NCBI RefSeq assembly: GCF_001949145.1
Contig: NW_019091433.1
Location: forward strand, 188,001 to 201,573
DNA length: 13,573 bases
Source of the DNA: Acanthaster planci
Taxonomy: Eukaryota > Echinodermata > Asteroidea > Valvatida > Acanthasteridae
Direction: 5' to 3'
In this document: one piece after another, positions 1-8,149 of the stretch
Layout of the letters: each line of letters begins with the position of its first letter
Position numbering within the stretch: position 1 is the stretch's first letter
The notes under the pieces: generated by a model
The model's input: the letters and a program-made list of their open reading frames with translations, nothing else
The model's database searches: none
Told to the model about the DNA's origin: nothing
Program-made: the position numbers and the translations under genes

Positions 1-449
1 GCTGCTGGTGGCATAGCCAATCCAGACTTTTCATATGGCGTTTGTACCAGCGTTAGCTTGCGTGAGAATGGTGCACGGTACCCCCGAATGGCACACCTCG
101 TTTTAAGCTCATGCATGCAGAAGGATTTCTTTTGACCTCATTCACTTGTGACGAAAATAAATGTGGAAGTTTTATTTTGTACTCAAAAATCCACTCTGAC
201 AAGAAAGTAATAGCTACAATGACTTTAGATGTTTTCTGGAGAAATAAGTGGAAAATTCCATAGAGTCCACACACATTTACACCCCCGTACATTTTCAATA
301 CACAACTCACGCTATCGGTCACAGTGGCCATTCATGCGCATGTGTGCATAATTATGAATTTGTTTCATTTTAGTTTATTTCGTAGGTCCATTGCATGGAA
401 TTTTACTAGTATATTCCACTTTATGTGTGTGTTTTCTTTTTGTCTGCAG

Positions 450-527
450 ATCTTAGTGTGGCACACAAGGACGGAAAAACCGAAATTGGTATACAAGATC
501 AAGGATAACGTAAAGATAGTTGTCTGA
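450..527 (+). CDS. Possible terminal coding exon of an unidentified plus-strand gene
   Basis: A strong acceptor-like stretch ends at 449: a T-rich tract at about 428-445 followed by CTGCAG. From 450 the frame is open in phase 0 and encodes 25 residues rich in Lys, Val and Ile (for example KPKLVYKIKDNVKIVV) before TGA at 525-527. An AATAAA lies 244 bp downstream at 771-776, so acceptor, stop and poly(A) signal are in a consistent order. I do not recognise the peptide and see no domain. An alternative is an internal exon ending at the donor-like AAC|GTAAAG at 509/510, spliced to the acceptor-like TTCCTGTTCAG at 955-965. That joining would read about 18 further residues to a TAA at 1018-1020. 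The call rests on splice-site grammar only; an open frame this short is expected by chance. Confidence 0.22.
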   Translation: MLVWHTRTEKPKLVYKIKDNVKIVV

Positions 528-800
528 ATCAATGTTTTCATGAGAATGGAAGGAAAATGCTGAACGGAGTCAGAATTGGGGAGCAGTCAATATTGCAATA
601 CGTACAGTCGTGCCCAAAGATTGACATGAATTCTAGTAGAATACAGTTGTACCTCATCTCTCTATAATCATCGCCCTTTCCATAATTTTACATTTCCCTT
701 TATTTCTATTAAACGTTTCTGCAACCAATTCGCTTTGGATGACGTTTCTAGACAATTTCACTCATGATGTAATAAAAATATTGGGTTGAAAATTTACATA
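528..800 (+). other. Possible 3'UTR with poly(A) signal
   Basis: AT-rich sequence follows the candidate stop at 527 and contains a canonical AATAAA hexamer at 771-776. If the terminal exon at 450 is real, cleavage would fall near 785-800. Nothing else recognisable is present. The TAGGCCTA word at about 800 is common in some marine invertebrate genomes. Confidence 0.2.
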
Positions 801-2211
801 GGCCTACACTGAGATAACCTGCTACTCGATTGTCCTTTGAGAGGTCTAAATGTTCTGAAATGGTCTTGTACCACTCATCTCTCTTGATTATTACTGTTAG
901 TAATAGGCAAGGAGTACCTACATAATTATTGCTGTTTAATGTAATGAGTTTGGTTTCCTGTTCAGGCTAGTCTTTGCCTTGAACCAGTGACGGGGATCGT
1001 AAACGAATACATTTACTCTTAAAACCTAGCGAAGAGCTTTATCCAGCTGCAGAGGTCAGAGACTTCTCAAGAAGTCATATCTGGAACGATTGTGTCGAAA
1101 TGCATTTGAAACCTAACGACAACCACGACCCGTTTGAAAGGCTGACAACCACTGATGAAAGGGCGTTGGTCTCAAAGGTGTGGTTCAATCTTAGGACTGT
1201 CAAAAAAACACCTGTGCCAAGAATTGCAGGTCTAGGGGATGAAGGCTCTGTCCACCGTTCAGAGGGTCCTGCAACGAAACGGAGAGGCTACAAAAGAGAC
1301 ACCACGAAGGAAGCTTCTCCTTCAAGAATGACACTGTAAAGGCCAGCAGAAAATGTGCAAGAAAGCACACAAAGTACAGGAAATGTACAATGGTACTATT
1401 ATATGACGTGTAAAGAGAGTTATATATTCATTGTGCATTTAGTCTTAGTGTTTATTGTTTTTGATAGCTGTGTGCAAAGTCCAACTCACGAATTAGAAGT
1501 ATATTGGCGGCCAACGGATGATTTTTTTTTCAGTATTACTGAGTTGACGTTGATACCGGTATAGAAAGAGCAGACAGGCCCACGGCTTAGGGGGATGTGA
1601 AGGGGTAGCCCCCCGAGCAGCTAGTCCTCATCGGTAAAAACAAGAAGCATCAACGTATGACCTCTCCTTGTGGTGTGCCCTCTAGCTGGTACTGTGCCCC
1701 TCCCCCTTTAACGCCAAAAGCGTTAAGTGGAGTAGACCCCATAATGGCGCACAGCATCTGCACTGAGCTGGTTAGGTGCTTGAATGTTCGCACACAGGAT
1801 GGTGGGCCTGTTTCTGCAACATGGAAGTAGAGTTTCAAGTATAGTGAGAAAGGTACATTTTGGTACAATCAGCAATTTAGATGGGATGACTCATACTATG
1901 GGGAGTATGCGGACATTATACATGTATGCATGTGAACAAGTAAGGCTACAGAAATCTTGCAGCATGAATGCCAGTGAGTATGTTGCCAGTTGGTCCCCGA
2001 CCCGGTGACTCTTGATAAAAATTTGAGTTCAGGCATCGTCCACGGTCAAAAAATGAGGCAAAATACCGAAGGTCACCAGGGAGTAGTCACTGCGAATGTC
2101 ATATACAAAATGACGACCGCGGTCTTGGCTGAAAGCCAGTTCATTTTATTTTTGGAATATACTTTACATAATACACAACGGCACGAAATATCAAGACAAA
2201 GGTTATTTGTT

Positions 2212-2235
2212 TACATGATGACATACATGATGACA
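2212..2235 (+). repeat. 12-bp perfect tandem duplication
   Basis: TACATGATGACA occurs twice head to tail (2212-2223 and 2224-2235), with TACA beginning a third unit. It looks like a short slippage duplication. Confidence 0.85.
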
Positions 2236-2535
2236 TACAAAAACTACAGAACAATACTTAACCAGTCCCCACTGGACTTCCCAAAAGAAACATTTTAGAT
2301 GGAGGCATGTCGGTTATGTGTTTGTTTTAACCCTCTTGCAGCACGGTGTTAATCTTTGAAAAATGACATTGCTCAAAAGGAATTAAGATCTATTGCCGTT
2401 GATACATCCATTATAACTTTTTAAAGCGTGTTTTACTCACATGTATAAACATCCGCTGATCAGTAGCATACACGACCAAAACTATCCAAATCTGTACGAG
2501 TTCGGAATATTTTGGACATCATTTTTCGGAAAACA

Positions 2536-2548
2536 GGGGAATTTCCCC
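2536..2548. promoter_or_regulatory. NF-kappaB-like palindrome
   Basis: GGGGAATTTCCCC is a perfect 13-bp palindrome around a central T. It contains GGGAATTTCC (2537-2546), which fits the Rel/NF-kappaB consensus GGGRNWYYCC. Rel proteins exist throughout bilaterians. No promoter is identified next to it, so function is unproven and a chance match is possible. Confidence 0.3.
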
Positions 2549-2771
2549 AATTATTGTCGGGGTGCATGGTGATACCCAAAGACAAAATAGACCAACATCG
2601 CCTATGGAAATCAACGTCTGGTACCCCAATAATGAAGGCAATTTGGCATCCTTATTATCCCTTCCAATCAAGGCAGAACACCAAGATGTTGGGCGTAGAC
2701 TGCAATCATACAAAATGTAGTGCCTTTCAGTTTATGTATTGAACATTGTTCAGTGCACTCTAAAACTCCCG

Positions 2772-2784
2772 GGTCAGATTGACC
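2772..2784. promoter_or_regulatory. Exact GGTCAnnnTGACC (ERE-type) palindrome
   Basis: GGTCA GAT TGACC, in the left arm of foldback copy 1. It matches the core estrogen-response-element geometry: inverted half-sites with a 3-bp spacer. Its role in receptor binding is inferred only. Confidence 0.55.
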
Positions 2785-2891
2785 CAGAATTGGGTTCCAT
2801 TCGGCAAGACCCTTTTCCGGGTCAAATTATGACCCAGAAGGGGTTCATTTTTTGACTCGGTAATTGTCACACCGAATGGGACCCAACTCTG

Positions 2892-2904
2892 GGTCATTCT
2901 GACC
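2892..2904. promoter_or_regulatory. Exact GGTCAnnnTGACC (ERE-type) palindrome
   Basis: GGTCA TTC TGACC, in the right arm of foldback copy 1. It is the partner of the left-arm site at 2772-2784, but the central triplet differs from that site's complement by one base. Confidence 0.55.
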
Positions 2905-2922
2905 CGGGAGATTTTAGAGCGT

Positions 2923-3442
2923 GGGTTAACATTTAATGCGCGATATCAGTTCCATTTAAAATTTAGATATTACAGATTATCAAAAATTTCAGACTTGGTT
3001 ATCTTTTCTCATTCACGTTAAAATTTGAAGAAATGTCTGGAAAAAATTTATTTTGCGAATGTAATACTAAAAGTGAGTGTCCAAAAACGATTATAACAAC
3101 AAACAGAAATGAATTGTCACCAGTTGAATTTGTTTTTAATAATTTCTCAATTTTATGTACATATTTGCGTGTCCCTTGGTAGCTACGTGTAGATACAGAC
3201 CTAAACACATAGTTTGATAACCATTTGGGGGTATTTTCAGAGAAGAACGACTACAAAGAATGATTCGTGGCTAACCCTTGAAAAAAAAAAGATTTTTTTT
3301 CATACTCTTGAATTACCAGTGAAATAAACGAGGCCATTCTGTTCCTGAAGGTCACCAAACGGCGCTAGTTCTGTCCAATTCACGGACGTCCGTGGCAGAT
3401 TTTGCAAATTTTATTTTTTTTGGTCGAAACCCGTCAGTAGCG
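2923..3442. other. AT-rich spacer with two local palindromes
   Basis: No gene is supported here. At 3279-3302, a 10-bp inverted repeat (TGAAAAAAAA and TTTTTTTTCA, 4-nt loop) forms an A/T hairpin. At 3381-3394, CACGGACGTCCGTG is a perfect 14-bp palindrome. Its CACGGACGT half also occurs in both outer arms of the element at 7351-7618. The 3320-3442 stretch may be outer sequence of the next inverted-repeat element, but its arms do not pair convincingly. Confidence 0.5.
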
Positions 3443-3624
3443 ACTACGGAAGCGTATTTCGGACATAACTAAAAAAGAAAGTTTGAACCACCATTTCGCT
3501 CGACCGAATTGATGGCGAAATTGTGAAATGCAAAGATATAATCCGCCCGGGCGAATTAGTAATCCACCTGGGCAAAATGGTAACGCCACGTTTTTCAGTC
3601 TTGTCCTAAATACGCTTCCGTAGT
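3443..3624. mobile_element. Short inverted-repeat element (MITE), CTACGGAAGCG family
   Basis: The terminal inverted repeats are 22 bp and match at 21 positions: 3443-3464 begins ACTACGGAAGCGTATTT, and 3603-3624 ends AAATACGCTTCCGTAGT. The 182-bp element has no coding capacity. Smaller hairpins lie inside: ATTTCGC pairs with GCGAAAT around 3495-3525, and GCCCGGGC faces CCTGGGC across about 3544-3575. No target-site duplication could be fixed, and the true ends may lie slightly further out because both flanks carry related GAAACC-type words. The superfamily is unassigned. Confidence 0.72.
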
Positions 3625-4071
3625 ATCGGACCGAAACCTATCAAAAAGATTGGATGCTTTCTTATTTGAAATGAGCGAACCTGAACCTGTTTTATGTTTT
3701 TATGTTGGGAAAATGGATTCCAATCTTGAGAACATTACGTCTGTAAAATTTCGTTCCACTCTTTGAAAACATGTAAGCCTTATGAAACTTTGTTCTAATC
3801 CTGAAATATGTTACTATGCCAGGTCTGTAAACTTTCATTCGAACCGAAAGAGATGTTGGGTCCATAAGATTTCCATATTTTGGGGGAATGCATTTGAAAT
3901 ATCAAATACGCTCTGTTTTAAATAACATTATATTTTAAAAAGGTCCATGTTTAAAAAAAATGCAATTTTGAATCTAATTCTGCTTCATATTGCAGTCTCT
4001 TTGTTTTTATGTCTGTGGTGAAGACACTTTGACGACTTCATGAAAGAGTGCTGAACCGGGTTCAGATTATA
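3625..4071. other. AT-rich stretch with no recognisable feature
   Basis: T-rich and A-rich sequence without a supported frame. It includes short homopolymers near 3950 and a T-rich run near 4005. I see nothing gene-like. Confidence 0.5.
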
Positions 4072-4089
4072 CACTCTAAAAATCACCTG

Positions 4090-4102
4090 GGTCAGACTGA
4101 CC
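4090..4102. promoter_or_regulatory. Exact GGTCAnnnTGACC (ERE-type) palindrome
   Basis: GGTCA GAC TGACC in the left arm of foldback copy 2, at the position equivalent to 2772-2784 in copy 1. Both half-sites are intact although the elements have diverged around them. Confidence 0.55.
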
Positions 4103-4253
4103 CGGAATCTGGGTCCCATGGAGCCTGACCCATTTAAGGGTCAAATTGTGACCCCACCCCCTTGGGTAATATTTTTCTGGGTCAAATATGACCCAAAAGG
4201 GGGGTCATAATTTGACCCGGAAAAGGGCCAGGCTCCATGGGACACAGATTCCG

Positions 4254-4266
4254 GGTCAGTCTGACC
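4254..4266. promoter_or_regulatory. Exact GGTCAnnnTGACC (ERE-type) palindrome
   Basis: GGTCA GTC TGACC in the right arm of foldback copy 2. It pairs perfectly with the left-arm site at 4090-4102. Confidence 0.55.
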
Positions 4267-4284
4267 CAGGTGTTTACTAGAGTA

Positions 4285-6099
4285 TGGATTGTTATAGCCT
4301 AGCCTAAAGTTGGGAGCTGTATAGTACGGTAATTTGTTGTGGATTGCTTGCCGTCTGTGATAGGTAGGGGGTAATGGCTGGGTTGAGATCCGATGTCAAT
4401 GAACAGCCTGGCTTGCCTTGAGATTCACCTGCGGCACTTTAGTTCCTGTGAGGGCTGTTATTCCTTGGTTTAATAGATGACACTTCAAACAGATTATGCA
4501 AGGGACAAGTTTAAATCAAAGTTCGTCCAGGGGTTAGGATTACCCCTAGAGGAATTGCGTTGCTTCGTATTACAAAATGTTATTCATTAATTTATTATTT
4601 TTATATTAAAGTAATGTACATCTTGTGTTTGTGATATATTTCGTTGATGTACTCCAATAAACCTATTACAACGATTGATTGTCCTTGGCAACTCATGTAA
4701 CTATGAGGTTTATTAAGGTTTTTCGGTAGTTAATTATTGCTCTGATATCAGTATAATTTTGTTTTCCCTAGATGATGGTAAAAGATCCACGTGGCGAATT
4801 GCTCCTAAGGGTATCCTAATGAGTCGACCGTTCTTTTATATTCTCTCCTCCCGTTACGGTTAGGGTAACCGGTCACCTGTGCGTATAAGGCTTGTAAATT
4901 TTTGTGGGAAAATTGGCCTTGGAGCCATATAATATTGGCGCCTCCACCATATTATCCTTTTTATCCTAGGTGTTCCTTCAGTGAAAAAAAAATAATCACT
5001 GGTCTCCTACGGATCCCAGTTCACACAATAAAACAATAAAAAATACTTTGTAAGAATGTCAAAAGCAATCCATCCTAAGAAACCAAAAGCAACTTTTAAA
5101 ATACGCTCACGACAAAACCACGTTGCAAAGCACTTCAGCGTACTGCAGTGCTACAGAAAGTTGACTCCTGATGGCGCGTTCCAGAGCCCTTGGATAGAAA
5201 AAACAACTTGCAAAAAGTTAAGAATTTGCACTTTCTTCGTTTGCCACATAAACATCACCTAGGAATTAATTTATAGAAACTGAAAAATTACCAGACGAAA
5301 GAGAAATACCCCGCCAAAAATTGACCTCTCACTTCCGAAAATCTGTGAGACACGCAATTCAGTGATCTCGTGCGCAGATGAGCGTACAATTATATTGTAT
5401 GGTAGTCTTTTGGCTAAAGCTGATGTAAAAGCAGATCAAAATAGTTTTTATAAATTAATAAGGAAACTAACTTAAAGATGTAATCTACGTTTGTGAAGGA
5501 TTCTGAATTTTTATCTGTAACCTTCGCTGACGAGAATTGCGTCAAGTCAACTCGACTGAATCCATAATCCATTGACTAGAAGTAGGTAAATCTTTGCAAC
5601 GTTGTGCGATCTTGTTTTCACGTAAGCACAAATGAAGTGAAAATCATTCGCCAGGTGTCTTTTCCAAAATGTTACTTAAGGAACACAAAGGCAGAATTCC
5701 GATGTGAATGCTGCCCGTAGTCAATAAGCCTCAGTTCAGAATAGGTTTGTCAGCTACATGTAGTTCTTTTGTCAATCCCAGGGCAAGAGTGTTTGAATGT
5801 TGAACTTCGAAACTGGTATGTGACTGAAATGAATGGAGGGGAAACGTACGAGTGAGCCAGACGTGAGACAGTGGCGCAAGCTTCAGATTTTGGAGACAAA
5901 ACGCCTAGGAAGAGCAGGTGCCACTCCCTTATGCATCAGTGCAGCATAGAATAGAATAGTTGAGACTTTCTTTTGATAAAATTCAAAAAGCTATAATTTT
6001 GTGGCTCGCTAAGGGGAAAGGTCCAGGTCTTTTTGCTTGACTTCATGATGAAATTGCAACTTTTTCAAAGTTATTCACAAACACTGAAATGGCAAATGG
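4285..6099. other. Long stretch without a supported gene; one poly(A) hexamer
   Basis: About 1.8 kb. A canonical AATAAA lies at 4656-4661 in AT-rich context, followed by a GT-containing stretch (ATTGATTGTCC), so a plus-strand transcript could end near 4680; no exon is visible upstream. A frame at 5056-5262 (68 codons, Lys-rich) resembles no family I know and is likely chance. Overlapping AATAAAACAATAAA at about 5028-5041 is probably just A-rich sequence. Nothing else stands out. Confidence 0.45.
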
Positions 6100-6175
6100 G
6101 CGAAGTGATGCATGGACGAAGTGGCAAGTAGCCGAAGTGTCGTGGTAACGGGCGAAGACGTAGCAGAGGCGAAAG
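6100..6175 (+). repeat. Degenerate CGAAG minisatellite
   Basis: CGAA(G) recurs at 6101, 6117, 6133, 6153 and 6170, giving steps of 16, 16, 20 and 17 bp. The first three units share CGAAGTG and are preceded by G/A-rich or GC-rich words. The patch is GC-richer than its surroundings. It looks like a short, decayed tandem array of a ~16-bp unit rather than coding sequence. Confidence 0.55.
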
Positions 6176-6794
6176 CCAACTGCACTTGCAGGGAAAAGTA
6201 CGTTGCCTTATAAAACCCTCACAACACCTCACATGTGTAAACTCAAGCCATTTGTCAATGCAAGCAATTAGGTCATAGCAAATACAACGATTGCTGTCAT
6301 GATGCCTTGCCTGTCTGAGCCCCACCCAAGACTGCTCTACAGAATTTAGCTAAATATGAAGAAACGAGCAGTTTGCAGCAGTTTTGATTACACATCTCAA
6401 GAAACGGTTTATTTATTATAACTTGATTATTTACATTTGGTTTAAAGAGTGAGCTTGCCTCTACTGACCGCTGCGAGAAACCTTTGTATTAACGTACTAT
6501 ATATCAAAACAAACAGAATGGAACGTGTGTCCAGACGGCGGAGGGATCTGTCTGTATAGATTGGTGACCGGCTTGGTGTAATTATGTACATGCATAGGAC
6601 GCCATTTTGGTAGTTGAATAGTTGTAACGGGCACTGATAAAAGGAATCTTGATTTCTACTGCGCATCGATTGTTTTATGGTTTGAATTTTCACTTGCCGC
6701 AAACGAGGCCCCCGAGGGTAACGCAGCTCATATAATGTGTTCTTAAATATTGGTATCACTAGAAAAGATTTCAAAATTCTCTTGCGAGAGTCCC
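6176..6794. other. No supported gene
   Basis: The only sizeable frame is on the minus strand at 6442-6774 (110 codons). It shows no recognisable motif and its length is near chance for this window. CCATTTTGG at about 6602-6610 resembles words in the element at 7630-7813, but no arms are present here. Confidence 0.4.
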
Positions 6795-6870
6795 GGCAGC
6801 TGTGACTTGGTTAGGTGTCTGACTCGGAAAACGAGACAGTTTAAAGGTTTCACGTTCAAATTGTGAAGTC
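6795..6870 (+). repeat. tRNA-like SINE relic (candidate)
   Basis: The sequence has the order of a tRNA-type polymerase III promoter. An A-box-like TGTGACTTGGTTAGG (6801-6815) is followed by the anticodon-arm-like TGTCTGACTCGG (6816-6827). TGTCT pairs with the AGACA beginning at 6834, and CTCG with CGAG flanks GAAAA. About 36 bp after the A box comes a B-box-like CACGTTCAAATTG (6851-6863), compared with GGTTCGANTCC. The acceptor stem is not intact and the boxes have substitutions, so this is not a functional tRNA gene. A decayed tRNA-derived SINE head is the best reading; a chance match remains possible. Confidence 0.35.
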
Positions 6871-7350
6871 AAACTTTAGTAACTGAAAATATTTCTGAGA
6901 AAGAATCCCGTTCAGTTATTGCAATGTACTTAAACAATTACGGATCACGTGCGCCGTACGTAGGGAAAGAAATTTGAAATAGCAAAATATGAAACTAAGG
7001 TTCCCGCTATTGGTGAGCACAAATCGATGTAACGTTAAGGTTTTCTCCCTGGTAGACAACAAAATTTTGCTCCTGAATATGGAAATTTGCATTGGCGTAA
7101 ACCACCAAAAAATAAATTTGAAAAAAAAAATAGCAAGGCCTCCCGACCTCCCCTTCAGTGAGGCCAGAGAAACGACTCAGATAACCTGGGTGGTGGGCCA
7201 TTTTGGAGAGGCCGTGCGCTTCCAACACGCGCACACGTGCTGCTCGTCTTCTTTGGTGACCGACAACTATTAGAAACCTGACGGTATACAGACAAGCCTC
7301 ACAATTGATCCCTTCCAGCCTTTTTTGTTTCCTAACTGATGGCTCAAGGA
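6871..7350. other. No supported gene
   Basis: Frames are open on both strands (6989-7273 plus, 7007-7234 minus), but neither shows a domain, and an A-run at about 7120-7130 sits in the middle of the longer one. A GC-richer patch at 7190-7250 contains GGGCCATTTTGG and ACACGTGC. I see no splice-supported exon. Confidence 0.4.
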
Positions 7351-7618
7351 CATGGATCCACGGACGTGTATAATAAAATCTGGACTCGCTATGCCCTTAA
7401 TCAGCTTATAGAGTCATTGAATCAACTCGCAGCCATTTTTCCGAGCCGAATACAAAGCTTTTCCGGCAATGCCCACCGTTGTTCTTCCTGGCGTCAATAG
7501 AAGGGAACCGCCCACGCTTTTGTATTCGGCTCGGTAAAATGGCCGCTGGTTGGCTTCTTTTTCATACAAAGGCGTTGCAAGTCCAGGTTTTTTTTATATA
7601 CGTCCGTGCATGGATCAC
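7351..7618. mobile_element. Two-tier foldback element (outer and inner inverted repeats)
   Basis: Outer arms: 7360-7386 (ACGGACGTGTATAATA through CTGGACT) pair with 7580-7607 (AGTCCAGG through TATATACGTCCGT), and GGATCC-type words extend them outward to about 7351 and 7617. Inner arms: CCGAGCCGAATACAAA at 7441-7456 is an exact reverse complement of 7519-7534, with GCCATTTT (7432-7439) facing AAAATGGC (7536-7543). Between the tiers the arms (about 7390-7430 and 7545-7578) pair poorly. The result is a ~268-bp non-coding hairpin with a ~60-bp loop. It could be one old element with diverged middle arms, or a smaller foldback inserted into another. Confidence 0.7.
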
Positions 7619-7629
7619 GACGGCATAGG

Positions 7630-7813
7630 CCTAGCTGTTTATAGACAGGGTAGCACCAACTTCACACCTGGAACCAAAATGGCTGTTTTTTACAAGTGCA
7701 GTACAGCATAGCAAACAAATATTGTGTGTTCATTTTCCATCGCATAATCCACCATTTTGGTTCCAACAATTGAAACACTCATGTCGTAACTCTCTCTCTC
7801 TATAAACGGCTCG
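7630..7813. mobile_element. MITE, TATAGAGAG family, copy 1
   Basis: Terminal inverted repeats run from AGCTGTTTATAGA at about 7633 and back from CTCTCTATAAACGGCT at about 7797-7812. Inner parts also match: GGAACCAAAATGG (7670-7682) is the reverse complement of CCATTTTGGTTCC (7752-7764). The homologous copy at 13386-13573 matches almost end to end, including GTGCAGTACAGCAT, ATTGTGTG, TCCACCAT and ACACTCATGTC. It is non-coding and superfamily unassigned; TATA at the ends leaves TA or longer target-site duplications unresolved. Confidence 0.8.
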
Positions 7814-8149
7814 TCACCGGAGGGAGAAAAAGCGCAATCAGACAGTACTAATATAGGACAATCCCAAGCTGTCCATGGCAGGACTCCAGGTGTAACAATC
7901 TCGTTTTAATGAGTGTTAACGTTTCTGAGAGGGAAATTTGGCTTCATTCGGCACGTACAAGATTGCGCTGTGAGGTTTGCATTCGCCCATTTTACTTTGT
8001 GTGCTTATTTCGTCATGGTCGGTCTTGAGTGGACGTAAGAGTATACTTTTGTTTCCGCTGAATGTTACGTAAACACCTCTACTTGGCATTCATCATACAC
8101 AGGTATCGGAGGGGGAGTGGCCCCATGGCCCCTCCCCGGTTATGTTCGA
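7814..8149. other. Spacer with a GC-rich hairpin next to the 8150 inverted repeat
   Basis: No gene is supported. At 8112-8137, GGGGAGTGGCC and GGCCCCTCCCC pair at 10 of 11 positions around a 4-nt CCAT loop, forming a stable GC hairpin 12 bp before the left inverted repeat at 8150. It may be part of the same repeat unit. Confidence 0.45.

Larger units (their letters stand above)
800..2755. other. Long stretch without a supported gene
   Basis: About 2 kb with no supported gene. The longest frame is 983-1339 on the plus strand (about 118 codons, Lys/Arg/Thr-rich). It matches nothing I recognise, and its length is near the chance expectation for a window this size. A T-rich acceptor-like site is present at 955-965. 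A perfect 12-bp tandem duplication (TACATGATGACA) lies at 2212-2235 and a kappaB-like palindrome at 2536-2548. Elsewhere I see only short GC-rich patches (1600-1620 and 1675-1700) and AT-rich intergenic or intronic sequence. Confidence 0.5.
2756..2922. mobile_element. Foldback MITE, GGGTCA family, copy 1
   Basis: The whole ~167-bp element is an inverted repeat. The left arm starts CACTCTAAAA then CTCCCGGGTCAG; the right arm ends CCCGGGAG then ATTTTAGAGCGTG. The arms pair for roughly 65-80 bp with mismatches, also matching at GACCCAGA, TTGGGT and CCATTCGG. There is no coding capacity, as expected for a non-autonomous element mobilised in trans. Inside are nested palindromes of GGTCA and TGACC half-sites: 3-bp spacers at 2772-2784 and 2892-2904, and a 5-bp spacer at 2820-2834. 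No clear target-site duplication was found, so the superfamily is not assigned. The ACTCTAAAA terminus resembles termini of abundant small elements in fish genomes (recollection, not a search). Confidence 0.8.
4072..4284. mobile_element. Foldback MITE, GGGTCA family, copy 2
   Basis: Second member of the 2756-2922 family. It starts CACTCTAAAAATCACCTGGG and ends CCCAGGTGTTTACTAGAGTA, with arms pairing over about 95 bp. It is about 45 bp longer than copy 1, with an expanded centre around 4139-4217 made of additional GGGTCA/TGACCC palindromes. Five GGTCA...TGACC pairs are present: 3-bp spacers at 4090-4102 and 4254-4266, 5-bp spacers at 4139-4153 and 4203-4217, and a 4-bp spacer at 4180-4193. It has no coding capacity, and no target-site duplication is resolved. 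Confidence 0.8.

Noticed and set aside
983-1339. Plus-strand open stretch of about 118 codons, Lys/Arg/Thr-rich
   Set aside because: Unrecognised peptide; in a 13.6-kb six-frame scan one or two frames of this length are expected by chance. The acceptor at 965 leads into a different frame that stops at 1018, because TGA at 980 closes this one.
2512-2742. Overlapping frames on both strands (76 and 64 codons)
   Set aside because: Neither shows a motif; the plus frame starts in AT-rich sequence and ends just before the foldback element.
2756-4284. Two foldback copies read as the ends of one larger transposon
   Set aside because: Each copy is itself a complete palindrome with both ends, and no transposase lies between them.
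4861-4875. GGTTAGGGTAACC as a telomere-like repeat
   Set aside because: A single occurrence of the word; no tandem array.
5056-5262. Lys-rich 68-codon plus frame beginning MSKAIHPKKPK
   Set aside because: The basic start looks suggestive, but nothing is recognisable after it and there is no promoter or splice support.
6442-6774. 110-codon minus-strand frame
   Set aside because: No domain, signal peptide or splice support; length near chance.
6795-6870. Functional tRNA gene
   Set aside because: No intact acceptor stem and degenerate A and B boxes; kept only as a SINE-like relic.
6989-7273. 94-codon plus frame and 75-codon minus frame over the same bases
   Set aside because: Mutual shadows crossing an A-run, with no recognisable product.
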